DNA of 64,000 nucleotides, from the NCBI GenBank assembly GCA_027484145.1, contig JAIXUH010000013.1, positions 434,001 through 498,000 of the forward strand, in the 5' to 3' direction. The DNA is from Rhodobacter sp. (GTDB taxonomy: Bacteria; Pseudomonadota; Alphaproteobacteria; Rhodobacterales; Rhodobacteraceae). The notes below the pieces were generated by a model. That model was not told the origin of the DNA, did not search any database, and saw only the letters and a program-made list of their open reading frames with translations. Below are positions 1-9,800 of the stretch, one piece after another. Both the position numbers and the translations under genes were made by a program. Numbering within the stretch: the stretch's first letter is position 1; every line of letters starts with the position of its first letter.

Positions 1-980
1 AACGCCGTTTCCATGCTGCCCGCAACGATATGCGCGGCATTGGCAAAGGCGGTGGTGCTGTCACCCTTGATCACGCGCCCTTCGATCAGGCGGTTTGCCG
101 GCCGGTCGGCGTGAACCAGCATGGCCTCGGTTTCGGCCTGCGCGGGCGATATCACCGCCGAAAGGGGCGACCATGAAACCGGGAATTCGGCAAGGTCAGG
201 CTCTGTTCCCGGCTCGAAGGCAACAACGGCCACGCATTCACCACGGAAACGGGCGGGGCTTTCGGCAATGGCGGGTTGGTCGGCAAAGGCCGGGATCACG
301 CCAAAGGCATTGCGGCCGGGCACATCCTTTGCGGTCAAAATAAGGGCCACGCCGGGGCGCGCAGCAAAGGCGGCAAGGTCTCCAAAGGCAAAGGCAGCAT
401 GGGCATGGGGCGACCGCACGGCGCGAACGACAAGCGCCCCATCCGGGGCTTCGTCGTCGCCAAAGCTGTCGCCTGCCACCTTGGCCGCGCCATCGACGCG
501 CGCAACGGCAGCACCGACACCCTGACCAACGACGCTGTCGAGTGCTGTGTTGCAGATGGCGGAAATGATCTTGCGGTATCCGGTGCAGCGACACAGCACA
601 CCGCCAAGCGCATCCTTCGCCTCGTCCTCAGTGGGGTGCGGATTGCGGCGCAGCAGGTCCACCCCGGCCATCAGCATGCCAGGTGTGCAGATGCCACATT
701 GCGCGGCACCATGGCGCAGGAAGGAGTCGCGCAGTTTGTCCAGATCGGCGCTGTCGGATTCAATCGTTTCAAACGTGCAACCATCGGCGCGCGCAGCCGG
801 AATCAGGCAGGCACAGACTTGGTTGCCGTTCATCAACACCGTGCAGGCCCCGCAATCACCGGCGTCACACCCGACCTTGGTGCCCTTTGCGCCCAGACCT
901 TCGCGCAAAACCTCGGTCAGGCGGGCGGTCGGGGCCGCTGTTGCGGTGACGGTTCGGCCGTTCAGGGTAAAGCGGATCAT
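1..980 (-). CDS. Molybdenum hydroxylase, fused [2Fe-2S] and molybdopterin subunit (partial)
   Basis: The gene starts with an ATG whose first bases overlap the stop of the FAD-subunit gene (ATGA) and runs off the left edge, so only about 326 N-terminal residues are visible. Residues 1-150 form a complete two-cluster [2Fe-2S] module with all eight cysteines: C38, C43, C46, C58 (plant-ferredoxin type) and C95, C98, C130, C132 (motif CGICTPG...CRCTGY). From about residue 150 the chain continues into the N-terminal domain of the xanthine dehydrogenase/aldehyde oxidase Mo-binding family (motif VRSPHAHAAF). In most family members the iron-sulphur and Mo subunits are separate genes, so this is a fusion. 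Together with the FAD subunit it would form a hydroxylase acting on an N-heterocycle, aldehyde or similar substrate. The substrate cannot be read from the sequence. Confidence 0.85.
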   Translation of the reverse strand, partial: MIRFTLNGRTVTATAAPTARLTEVLREGLGAKGTKVGCDAGDCGACTVLMNGNQVCACLIPAARADGCTFETIESDSADLDKLRDSFLRHGAAQCGICTPGMLMAGVDLLRRNPHPTEDEAKDALGGVLCRCTGYRKIISAICNTALDSVVGQGVGAAVARVDGAAKVAGDSFGDDEAPDGALVVRAVRSPHAHAAFAFGDLAAFAARPGVALILTAKDVPGRNAFGVIPAFADQPAIAESPARFRGECVAVVAFEPGTEPDLAEFPVSWSPLSAVISPAQAETEAMLVHADRPANRLIEGRVIKGDSTTAFANAAHIVAGSMETA

Positions 981-1807
981 GCCAACACCTCGGCAACGGC
1001 GCGTTGCAGCAGGTGGGTGGCTGCCTCAACACGGTATTCGGCTGAGGCGCGGATGTCATCAATGGGCGACAGATGGCTGGCCACATCCGCAGACCGAATC
1101 TGCGCTGCTGCATCCTTTGGCGATGCGCCGACCAAGGCGGATTCGACCCTGTGCAGGCGCAAGGCTGTGGCCGAACAGGCCCCGATGGCAAGGGCCGCCG
1201 TCACGATGCGGCCCTCAGCGACAGTGATCCGGGCCGCCACCATGGCAATCGAGATCACAAGATAGGCCCGCGCGCCAAGCTTGATAAAGGCCGAACGACC
1301 GGTCAGCGCATGATCTGGCAGCACCACGGCTGTCAGCACCTCATCCGCCGCCCGGTCTGTCTGGCGCGGACCCCGCAGGAACTGGTCAAGCGCGACCTGC
1401 CGAACACCGCGGGGCGATGTCAACTCAACCTCGGCATCCAGAATCAGCAGCGGCGGCACACCATCTGCTGCGGGCGAGGCGTTGCACAGATTGCCTCCGA
1501 TGGTGCCCGCATTCTGGATCTGACGGCCACCAACCTGCAAAGAGGCCTGTTGCAAGGCAAGCAGCGCCGGGGGCAGGCTGGACTGTGCGATCTGGGTCCA
1601 TGTGGTGCAGGCCCCGATGCGCAGGCCCTTGTCGCTGTGGACGATGCCTGCCAAGGCGGGAATTGCCGACACGTCCAGCACGTCACCATCCAGTTGCGCG
1701 CCCGATCCGGGGTAAAGGTCGGTGCCACCCGCCATGACCTTGCGCGGACGATCGGCCATCAAGGCCATGGCACCTGCCAGTGTTTCCGGTCGCGCGTAGT
1801 GGCGCAT
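977..1807 (-). CDS. FAD-binding subunit of xanthine dehydrogenase-family hydroxylase
   Basis: A 276-residue protein of the CoxM/XdhB FAD-binding family, which passes electrons from the iron-sulphur clusters to an acceptor. The two family FAD motifs are visible: AGGTDLYP near residue 27 and the NAGTIGGNLCNASPAADG stretch in the middle. Length fits the family. The ATG follows a GGGGG-type ribosome site. The last codon overlaps the start of the fused Fe-S/Mo subunit by four bases, so both are translated from one message. It is divergent from marR, with 143 bases between the starts. Confidence 0.88.
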   Translation of the reverse strand: MRHYARPETLAGAMALMADRPRKVMAGGTDLYPGSGAQLDGDVLDVSAIPALAGIVHSDKGLRIGACTTWTQIAQSSLPPALLALQQASLQVGGRQIQNAGTIGGNLCNASPAADGVPPLLILDAEVELTSPRGVRQVALDQFLRGPRQTDRAADEVLTAVVLPDHALTGRSAFIKLGARAYLVISIAMVAARITVAEGRIVTAALAIGACSATALRLHRVESALVGASPKDAAAQIRSADVASHLSPIDDIRASAEYRVEAATHLLQRAVAEVLA

Positions 1808-1950
1808 GGGTCCCCCGATTGTGGTTCCGATTATTGTATGTGTGCAAATTATATTGGAGCCCGAAATCTTGTTCTGTCAACTCTTGCCTTGCTGTAGCCC
1901 TCTGCGTGTTCCGGCTTGCACCGCGGCTGCTGCAGGTCTAATCGAATTGC

Positions 1951-2370
1951 ATGAGCAACCCGCCTGATTATGTGCTGGATGAGCAGATTGGCTTTGTGCT
2001 GCGGCGGGTGACGCAACGGCACCTTGCGCTGTTTTCCGAGGCCATTCCGCATGTGACCACCACGCAGTTTGCGGTCATGGCGCGGCTGGCGCAGTTGGGG
2101 CCGCTGTCACAGAACCACCTTGGGCGCGAAACGGCGATGGATGCCGCAACGATCAAGGGGGTGGTTGACCGCCTTGTCCGGCAAGGGCTGGTCGACACCG
2201 CGCCAGACCCGGATGACCGCCGCCGGATCACGGTCACATTGTCGGCAGCGGGTGCTGCGCTGTTCGAGGCGACCAAGGCAACCGCGCTGGGTGTGTCTGA
2301 CCGCACGCTTGACCCGCTGAATGCCAAGGATCGCGCCGTTTTCCTTGCGCTTTTGAACAAGTTGACCTGA
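1951..2370 (+). CDS. MarR-family transcriptional regulator
   Basis: A 139-residue winged-helix protein. The DNA-recognition region (LSQNHLGRETAMDAATIKGV) and the wing motif DPDDRRRITVTLS are typical of MarR proteins, which are usually dimeric repressors released by small aromatic or other ligands. It lies between the divergent Mo-hydroxylase genes and the downstream flavoenzyme, so it probably controls one or both. The shared 1808-1950 region is the likely operator location, but I could not pick out a convincing palindrome there. Confidence 0.85.
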   Translation: MSNPPDYVLDEQIGFVLRRVTQRHLALFSEAIPHVTTTQFAVMARLAQLGPLSQNHLGRETAMDAATIKGVVDRLVRQGLVDTAPDPDDRRRITVTLSAAGAALFEATKATALGVSDRTLDPLNAKDRAVFLALLNKLT

Positions 2371-2457
2371 GGCCCGAACAGACACCCAGAGGTCGCTTTT
2401 CTCCCAGTCTTGCCGCCCCAATCGCCCTAGGCTGGCGCAAAACCGTGGGAGAGCCAG

Positions 2458-4491
2458 ATGTCGAACGATCCGCTGTTGCAGCCGTATCAGCTGAAACATC
2501 TGACCCTTCGGAACCGCATCATGACCACGAGTCATGAACCCGCTTATCCCGAAGATGGCATGCCCAAGGACAGGTATCGTTTGTATCACCTGGAACGTGC
2601 GCGTGCCGGTGTTGCCCTGACGATGACCGCCGGATCGGCTGCGGTGTCAAAGGACAGCCCGCCGGTGTTCAACAACATCCTTGCCTATAAGGATGAGGTG
2701 GTGGGCTGGATGAAGCGCCTGGCCGATGATTGCCACGAGGCCGGCGCGGCGGTGATGATCCAATTGACTCATCTTGGCCGCCGCACCCGATGGGACAAGG
2801 GCGATTGGCTGCCCGTTGTCGCTGCAGGTCCGGCCCGCGAACCCAGCCACCGCGCTTTTCCCAAGGTGATCGAGGATTGGGACATTGCCCGCATCATCAC
2901 CGATTATGCCGATGCCGCCGAGCGGATGAAGGCGGCGGGTTTGGATGGGGTGGAGTTTGAATGCTACGGCCATCTGATGGACCAGTTCATGTCGCCCTTC
3001 ACCAATGCGCTGGAAGGGCCTTACGGCGGCAGCCTTGAAAACCGTGCGCGGTTTTCGATGGAGGTGTTGGCCGCCTGCCGCAAGCGCGTTGGGCCGGATT
3101 TCCTGCTGGGCGTGCGATACACGGCGGATGAGGCCGAGGCGGGCGGCATCAGCGCCGACGAAGGCATCGCGATCGGCAAGATGTTCCGCGATTCCGGGTT
3201 GGTGGATTTTCTGAACATCATCAAGGGCCGCATCCATACGGACCCGGCGATGACCGATGTGATTCCGATTCAGGGGATGAAATCCGCGCCGCATCTTGAT
3301 TTTGCGGGCAGGGTGCGGGCCGAAGTGGGTTTGCCGACCTTCCATGCCGCGCGCATTCCCGATGTGGCGACGGCACGCCATGCCATTGCCACGGGCCAGT
3401 TGGATATGGTCGGCATGACGCGGGCACATATGGCCGACCCGCATATCGTGCGAAAGATCATCGAAGGCCGCGAAGAGGATATCCGTCCTTGCGTTGGGGC
3501 AACCTATTGCCTTGACCGCATCTATCAGGGCGGCATGGCCTTGTGCATTCACAACCCCGCAACGGGGCGAGAAGAGACGATGCCGCACAGTATTTCACCG
3601 GCCCCGCAGGCACGGCGGGTGGTGATCGTGGGCGCAGGCCCGGCAGGGCTGGAGGCGGCGCGCGTGGCAGCCGAACGCGGGCACAGCGTGACGGTGTTCG
3701 AGGCGGCACCGCAGGCGGGCGGGCAGGTCCGTCTGACGGCCCAGACCAAACGGCGGGCCGAAATGATCGGGATCGTCGACTGGCGATTGGCGCAATGCGC
3801 GGCGCGCGGGGTCGAGTTCCGGTTCAACACGTGGGCCGAAGCCGAGGATGTGCTGGCGCTGAACCCGGATGTAGTCATCATTGCCACCGGTGGTTTGCCC
3901 ACCACGGATGTTTTGGCAAAGGGCAATGATCTGGTGGTGTCCACTTGGGACATTCTGTCAGGCGACGTGAAGCCCGGCTCCAACGTGCTGCTTTATGATG
4001 ATGCCGGTGACCATGCCGCCATGCAGGCGGCGCAACTGATTGCGGAAAGCGGCGCGCAGGTCGAGGTGATGACGCCAGACCGCACGTTTGCGCCGGATGT
4101 GATGGCGATGAATCTGGTGCCCTACATGCGGGCACTGCAAGACAAGAAGGTGACCTTCACCGTGACCTATCGGCTGCTGGCGGCAGAGCGGGATGGAAAC
4201 CAGATCAAGGCGACGGTCGGGTCAGACTATATGACACTGGCCAAAACCGCACATTACGACCAGATCGTCGTGAACCATGGGACACAACCCTTGGCACAGA
4301 TCTATTTTGACCTGAAACCCCTGTCCAGCAACCTTGGGGCGGTCGACTATGATGCGCTGATTGACGGGCGGGCACAGCAGTTGAACGGCGGGCCGGGGGC
4401 GTTTCAACTGTTTAGAATCGGCGATGCGGTCGAGGCAAGGAACACCCATGCCGCCATCTATGATGCCCTGCGTCTGACCAAGGATATCTGA
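2458..4491 (+). CDS. NADH:flavin oxidoreductase (OYE/demethylase type) with NAD(P)-binding domain
   Basis: A 677-residue enzyme. Residues 1-330 are an Old Yellow Enzyme-type FMN barrel. An iron-sulphur segment follows at 345-363, then a Rossmann FAD/NAD(P) domain beginning near residue 385 (VVIVGAGPAGLEAARVA). This architecture is shared by trimethylamine dehydrogenase, 2,4-dienoyl-CoA reductase and N-methylproline (stachydrine-pathway) demethylases. The motif PCVGATYCLD resembles the last group as I remember it, so an N-demethylase role is my best guess. The cluster motif is C345-x5-C351-x11-C363: the usual second cysteine of C-x2-C-x2-C-x11-C is Ala348. It lies 87 bases after marR, with GGGAGA before the ATG. 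The family is clear, the substrate is not. Confidence 0.8.
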   Translation: MSNDPLLQPYQLKHLTLRNRIMTTSHEPAYPEDGMPKDRYRLYHLERARAGVALTMTAGSAAVSKDSPPVFNNILAYKDEVVGWMKRLADDCHEAGAAVMIQLTHLGRRTRWDKGDWLPVVAAGPAREPSHRAFPKVIEDWDIARIITDYADAAERMKAAGLDGVEFECYGHLMDQFMSPFTNALEGPYGGSLENRARFSMEVLAACRKRVGPDFLLGVRYTADEAEAGGISADEGIAIGKMFRDSGLVDFLNIIKGRIHTDPAMTDVIPIQGMKSAPHLDFAGRVRAEVGLPTFHAARIPDVATARHAIATGQLDMVGMTRAHMADPHIVRKIIEGREEDIRPCVGATYCLDRIYQGGMALCIHNPATGREETMPHSISPAPQARRVVIVGAGPAGLEAARVAAERGHSVTVFEAAPQAGGQVRLTAQTKRRAEMIGIVDWRLAQCAARGVEFRFNTWAEAEDVLALNPDVVIIATGGLPTTDVLAKGNDLVVSTWDILSGDVKPGSNVLLYDDAGDHAAMQAAQLIAESGAQVEVMTPDRTFAPDVMAMNLVPYMRALQDKKVTFTVTYRLLAAERDGNQIKATVGSDYMTLAKTAHYDQIVVNHGTQPLAQIYFDLKPLSSNLGAVDYDALIDGRAQQLNGGPGAFQLFRIGDAVEARNTHAAIYDALRLTKDI

Positions 4492-4629
4492 TCGTCAGGG
4501 ATAACCCATACCGTTGCGGCGTTAACCTGTCCCAAAGGTATAGTGATCCATCCTTATGCAGAGTCGCAACAGGGGGGGCGTATCCCGTATAACCTTTGTA
4601 TGGTTCTAACGTAGGCAGAGGTCGTTGAA

Positions 4630-4830
4630 ATGCATTCCATCCACACCAAACCTGCGTTTGCCATGAAGTCCGGCACCGTTTCCCAGAACTTCGGCCTGAA
4701 TGTTCGTTCCGCGGCCTCTACCCAAGGTCACGACAACGGTCTGTCGATGCCATCCGGCTGGTGGTTGCTTCCGGCAATCCTGCTCGGCGCGGCAATCTGG
4801 GGCTGGGCACTGACGGCACTCTTCATCTGA
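4630..4830 (+). CDS. Small single-pass membrane protein, unknown function
   Basis: A 66-residue protein with a polar N-terminal half and one strongly hydrophobic C-terminal segment (residues 44-66, beginning WWLLPAILLG). AGAGG lies about nine bases before the ATG, and a strong intrinsic terminator follows about 70 bases downstream, so it appears to be its own transcription unit. I do not recognise the family. Confidence 0.6.
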   Translation: MHSIHTKPAFAMKSGTVSQNFGLNVRSAASTQGHDNGLSMPSGWWLLPAILLGAAIWGWALTALFI

Positions 4831-4900
4831 AGTTGTCCCTCTTCAGTTGAATACACCCTACCCACACCACCACTCACACACCACCACTTACCCTAAGCAG

Positions 4901-4932
4901 AACAGCCGGACCGCCCAGTCCGGCTGTTTTCT
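4901..4932 (+). terminator. Rho-independent terminator after the small membrane protein gene
   Basis: A perfect 11-bp inverted repeat (AACAGCCGGAC / GTCCGGCTGTT) with a six-base loop is followed by TTTTC on the plus strand. Confidence 0.85.
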
Positions 4933-5017
4933 TGTGCGCAAATCCAGTTTCTGTGCTGCGACGCAGCATAAAAACACAGTTTGTCCTTGACCTTTCCATG
5001 ATCTCGACTAACTGCTG

Positions 5018-5033
5018 AATGAACGTTCATTCT
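5018..5033. promoter_or_regulatory. 16-bp perfect palindrome, probable TetR operator
   Basis: GAATGAACGTTCATTC reads the same on both strands and lies just upstream of the tetR start. Perfect palindromes of this size before tetR-efflux operons are usually the autoregulatory operator, so TetR binding here would control its own gene and the efflux pump. The exact boundaries may be off by one base. Confidence 0.6.
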
Positions 5034-5055
5034 TGTGCAGTGCGATGGAATCGCC

Positions 5056-5670
5056 ATGAACCAGTCAAGACCCATCCCGCTGGCCGACCAGCGTACAGCT
5101 GAAATTCTGGAGAGTGCGCGCAGCGCATTCGCCGAGAAAGGTTTTGACGGCGCATCCATGCAGGATCTGGCCCGCAAGGCTGGCATGAGCGTGGGCAACT
5201 TTTACCGCTATTTCCCCTCCAAAGCCGCCATCGTCGAGGCGTTGATCGCCGCCGATCTGGCCGAGATGGAGGGCGACTTCGCTTCGATCCGCGAAAGCGC
5301 AGATCCCTTTGCGGCGCTGCGGGCCAAGATCGAATTTCGCGTTACCGAAGAATCCTGTGCCCGCGACGGCCAACTTTGGGCTGAAATCACTGCAGCGGCC
5401 CTGCGCAAGCCCGAGATCGGCGAGGCGGCCTGCCGGATGGAAGATGCCATCGTTGGTTATCTGTGCGCGATCTTTGCCCAAGCGACCGGCCAGCCCTTTG
5501 CCGAAGCCTGCAGCAAATGGATGGCCCATGCGCACCTGATCGTGATGCTGGTGAAGGCATCGTCGATGCAAAGGCCAGACCTGAATGTCTCTCCTGATCT
5601 GACGCAGTTGGTGCTGCGTACGATTGACCGAACCCTAGATGAAATTACCCGCTCTGCCGCGAAAGGCTAA
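5056..5670 (+). CDS. TetR-family regulator of the RND efflux operon
   Basis: A 204-residue protein with a classic TetR N-terminal helix-turn-helix: AFAEKGFDGASMQDLARKAG followed by MSVGNFYRYFPSK. The C-terminal part is the variable ligand-binding domain. I used the ATG at 5056; a GTG seven codons upstream is possible but sits closer to the operator palindrome. It is the first gene of a three-gene operon, 4 bases before the adaptor gene, so it probably represses the pump until a toxic ligand binds. Confidence 0.85.
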   Translation: MNQSRPIPLADQRTAEILESARSAFAEKGFDGASMQDLARKAGMSVGNFYRYFPSKAAIVEALIAADLAEMEGDFASIRESADPFAALRAKIEFRVTEESCARDGQLWAEITAAALRKPEIGEAACRMEDAIVGYLCAIFAQATGQPFAEACSKWMAHAHLIVMLVKASSMQRPDLNVSPDLTQLVLRTIDRTLDEITRSAAKG

Positions 5671-5674
5671 TCCG

Positions 5675-6856
5675 ATGCGTCCCGCTGTTTTCGTTTCCTC
5701 CCTTTTTCTGGTCTGCGGCTTGGTCCAGCCTGCCGTGGCCGAAACTGCTGCCGCTGCGACTGATGGAGCCGCCGAAACTGCAACGACACTTCCGGCGATC
5801 ACGGTATCCGAGGTCGGAAAACGTCTGATGCGTGACCGCGTCATCGCGTCCGGCCTGATTGCGCCAGTGGAAAGCGTGCAGGTTGCCCCCCTGATCGAAG
5901 GCCAGCCGATCGAGGCGCTTTTGGCCGATGTGGGCGATGTGGTGACCGAAGGGCAGGTGCTTGCCATCCTGTCGAAAACCACGCTGGAGCTGCAGAAAAG
6001 CCAGTTCACCGCATCACTGGCATCGGCCGAGGCGACGATTGCCCAAGCCGAGGCACAGATGCTGGATGCCCGAACCTCTGCCGATGAGGCGCAGCGCGTG
6101 AACGAACGCACCGCATCGCTGCGCGCCCAAGGGGCGGCGTCACAGGCAGCAGCGGATACGGCACAATCGAACGCCATTTCCGCGACGGCCCGGGTCACCG
6201 TGGCCGTGCAGTCGCTGGAGGCCGCGCGTGCGCAGCTTGCGCTGGTCGAAGCCCAGCTTGCCAACGTTGACCTGCAACTGAGCCGGACCGAAGTGAAGGC
6301 AGCGGTCGCAGGCGAGATTACGTCGCGCAATGCCGTGATCGGGTCTGTCGCCTCGGCCAGCGGCCAGCCGATGTTCACGCTGATCCGCGATGGTGCGCTG
6401 GAATTGCAGGCTGATGTGGCGGAGAGTGATCTGCTGCGGCTGAAGCCGGGCCAAAAGGCGCTGCTGAACCTTGTCGGCGGGACCGAGCCGTTGACCGGAT
6501 CGATCCGCCTGATCGAGCCGACGATTGACAACGTCAGCCGTCTGGGCCAGGCCCGGATCACGGTGGATGATCCGCAAAGCGTGCGGTCTGGCATGTTTGT
6601 CGATGCCGAAATCCTTGTGGCCGAGCGCGAGGTTGTCGCCGTGCCGGTGACGGCCGTGGGGTCTGCCACGGGCGGGGCAACCGTCATGAAAGTGGTGGAT
6701 GGCGTCGTATCGCGGGTTCCGGTCAAGACAGGTATCCGTGATGGCGGCTGGATCGAGATCACGGAAGGCGTCAGCGATGGCGACGTTGTGGTCGCAAAGG
6801 CTGGGGCCTTTGTGCGTGACGGCGACCGCATCAACCCTGTCCCCGCGACCAACTGA
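5675..6856 (+). CDS. RND efflux periplasmic adaptor (membrane fusion protein)
   Basis: A 393-residue exported protein with a signal peptide (residues 1-23, ending in AVA-E). A beta-barrel/lipoyl half-motif follows (SVQVAPLIEGQPIEAL, DVGDVVTEGQVLA), then a long Ala/Glu/Gln-rich coiled-coil hairpin (about residues 100-205), then the returning lipoyl and membrane-proximal domains. It would bridge the inner-membrane RND pump to an outer-membrane channel. I preferred the ATG at 5675 because it has AAAGG at the right distance and gives a clean signal peptide; an upstream in-frame ATG at 5639 overlaps tetR. No lipobox cysteine is seen. Confidence 0.88.
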   Translation: MRPAVFVSSLFLVCGLVQPAVAETAAAATDGAAETATTLPAITVSEVGKRLMRDRVIASGLIAPVESVQVAPLIEGQPIEALLADVGDVVTEGQVLAILSKTTLELQKSQFTASLASAEATIAQAEAQMLDARTSADEAQRVNERTASLRAQGAASQAAADTAQSNAISATARVTVAVQSLEAARAQLALVEAQLANVDLQLSRTEVKAAVAGEITSRNAVIGSVASASGQPMFTLIRDGALELQADVAESDLLRLKPGQKALLNLVGGTEPLTGSIRLIEPTIDNVSRLGQARITVDDPQSVRSGMFVDAEILVAEREVVAVPVTAVGSATGGATVMKVVDGVVSRVPVKTGIRDGGWIEITEGVSDGDVVVAKAGAFVRDGDRINPVPATN

Positions 6857-6868
6857 TCGGAGGCTGCC

Positions 6869-9800
6869 ATGAATTTTTCCGCTTGGGCCATTCGAAACCC
6901 CATCGCGCCATTGCTGGCCTTCTTTCTATTCATGGTGCTTGGCTGGCAGAGCTTTAACAACCTGCCGATCACGCGCTTTCCCAATATTGACGTGCCCCTT
7001 GTGGCGATCAGCGTGGCGCAGCCGGGCGCGGCACCCGCCGAGATGGAAACGCAGATCACCAAGGAAATCGAGGACGCGGTTGCCGGTATTTCCGGCGTCA
7101 AGAACGTGACCTCCAGCGTGACGGATGGCGTGTCTTCCACCGCGGTTGAATTCCGGATGGAAGTGCCCACCGACAAGGCCGTGCAAGACGTAAAGGATGC
7201 GGTCGACCAGATCCGTGGCGAATTGCCCAGCGATGTCGAGGCGCCCATTGTGTCGCGCATCGATGTTGAGGGTCAGGCGATCATGACCTTCTCGATCTCG
7301 GCTCCGAACCTGACGATGGAAGAGATTTCGTGGTTCGTCGACGATACGGTCACGCGCGCGCTGCAAGGCCGCCCTGGCATTGGCCGGGTGACGCGGGTTG
7401 GCGGTGCTGATCGCGAGATCCGGATCGAACTTGATCCTGTGCGCCTTGATGGCTACGGCGTGACGGCCCAGCAGGTCAGCGCGCAGATTGCGGCCACCAA
7501 CATCAACCTCGGCTCCGGCCGGCTGGACCTTGGCTCTTCTCAGCAGGTGATCCGGACGCTTGGCGACAGCGGAACCGTTGAACGGTTGGCCGCAACGACG
7601 ATTGCGCTGCCATCGGGCCGCTTTGTCAAGCTGAGCGATCTGGGCGAGGTGCGCGACACCTATGAGGACCTGAAATCCTTTACCCGGATCGATGGCGCGC
7701 CGGCAGTCAGCTTCCTTGTGTTCCGTTCCAAGGGCGCGTCCGAGGTCAGCGTGGCCGAGGTGACCAACAAGGTTGTGGATCAACTGCGGATCGAAAACCC
7801 CGACAAAGAAATCACTCTGATCGACGATTCGGTGTTCTACACCTATGGCAACTATACGGCGGCGATCCATACGCTGCTGGAAGGTGCGCTTCTGGCTGTG
7901 ATCGTGGTGATGCTGTTCCTGCGCAACTGGCGGGCCACCCTGATTGCCGCCGTCGCGCTGCCGTTGTCGGCGGTGCCGACGTTCTGGCTGATGGACATGC
8001 TGGGCTTCTCGCTGAACCTCGTGTCCTTCCTTGCGCTGACGCTGGCCACCGGGATTCTGGTGGACGATGCGATTGTGGAGATCGAGAATATCGCGCGTCA
8101 CATCCGCATGGGCAAAACACCCTATCGCGCCGCCATTGAAGCGGCTGACGAAATCGGCCTTGCGGTCATCGCGACCACCTTCACGATTGTGGCCGTGTTT
8201 GTGCCTGTCAGCTTTATGCCCGGGATTCCGGGGCAGTATTTTGAACAGTTCGGACTGACAGTGGCGATTTCCGTGCTGTTTTCGTTGCTTGTTGCCCGAT
8301 TGATTACGCCCATGATGGCTGCCTATCTGATGCGCGGCCATGATGCGGTGGGCCATGGTGAAGGGCACCGCGACGGGTTGTTCATGCGCGGCTATCTTTG
8401 GATGGTCGAGTTGACGACAAAGGTTCGTCAGGTTCCGGGTGTGCGCTGGCTGAAGTTCCCCACCTATTATGCCACTCTGGTTGCCTCGATGATCGTGGTG
8501 ATCTTCTCGGTGCAGGCGATGCTGGCCGTTCCGGGCAGCCTGTTCCCGCCAGAAGACGAAAGCCGCATCACGATTTCGGTTGAACTGCCCCCGGGCGCGA
8601 CCCTCGACGATACGGCCGTTGCAACCGAGGCGATGCGCAAGGCTGTAACCGACATTGACGGTGTGAAATCCGTGCTGGTGGTTGGCGGGTCAACCCCATT
8701 GGGCGACCGTGATATCCGTCGCGCCAGTGTGACGATCATCCTTGACCGTCTGGACAATGGGTTGGAGCGCAAGCTTTCGGACCTGTTCCAAAAGATCCCT
8801 GTGGTCGGACCGATGCTGCCTGTCAGCCCACCCGAAGGCCGCATCCGCCCGCAAGAGGAAATCGAAGCCGTGGTGTTTGAACGGCTGCGCACCATTCCGG
8901 ACATCCGCGCTTTCAAACTGGGCGGTCCGGGCGGTGGTGGGCGGCCCTTCCAGTTCAACATCCTCTCGACTGACGAGGATGACCTGAATCTTGCGGTGCA
9001 AAAGATCGAAGCTGCGGTGCTGGCTGAGCCGATGCTGGTGAACGCCTCGACCGAGTCGGCCTTGCCGCGCCCCGAGATTCAGATCACGCCGCGCGCTGAC
9101 GAAGCCGCACGTCTGGGTGTGACGGTGCAGCAGATTGCCGCCATCGTGCGAGTTGCAACCATCGGCGATAGCTCGGCCGCGTTGGGCAAACTGTCGATCG
9201 ACAACCGCCAGATTGCGATCCGCGTTCAGATGAACGAACTGACGCGGCAGGATATCGCCCGCATCGCCGCCCTGAAGGTGCCAACCGCCACCGGGCCTGT
9301 GCCGCTTTCGGCTGTAGCCTTGGTTGAGGTTTCCGAAGGTCCGTCGATCGTCAAGCGTCTGAACCGCCAGCGTGTGGCCACCATCGGCGCAGATATCGCG
9401 CCGGGTTTCGTGCTGGATCAGGCGACAGCCCGGTTCAACGAGATTTTGCCCACTCTGAACCTGCCCGCATCCGTCAAGGTAACGCCATCAGGCGATGCCG
9501 AGGTGCAGGCGGAACTTCTGAGCAGTTTCGTGAATGCAATGGTCATGGGCGTGCTCTTGATGATGTTCGTCCTGATCCTGCTGTTCAAATCGGTGCTTCA
9601 GCCGGTCACCATCATCTTCTCGCTGCTCTTGTCGGTGGGCGGTGTGGCGGCGGCATTGATCATCACGCAGAACCCGCTGTCGATGCCTGTCCTGATCGGC
9701 ATTCTGATGCTGATGGGGATCGTGGCCAAGAACGCCATTCTGCTGATCGACTTTGCCATTGAAATGCGCGCCCGAGGCATGGGCCGTATCGCCGCAGTGA

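Noticed and set aside
6926-8368. A 480-codon frame antisense to the RND pump gene
   Set aside because: Low-complexity His/Arg/Gln-rich translation with no recognisable motif; the plus-strand RND motifs are unambiguous.
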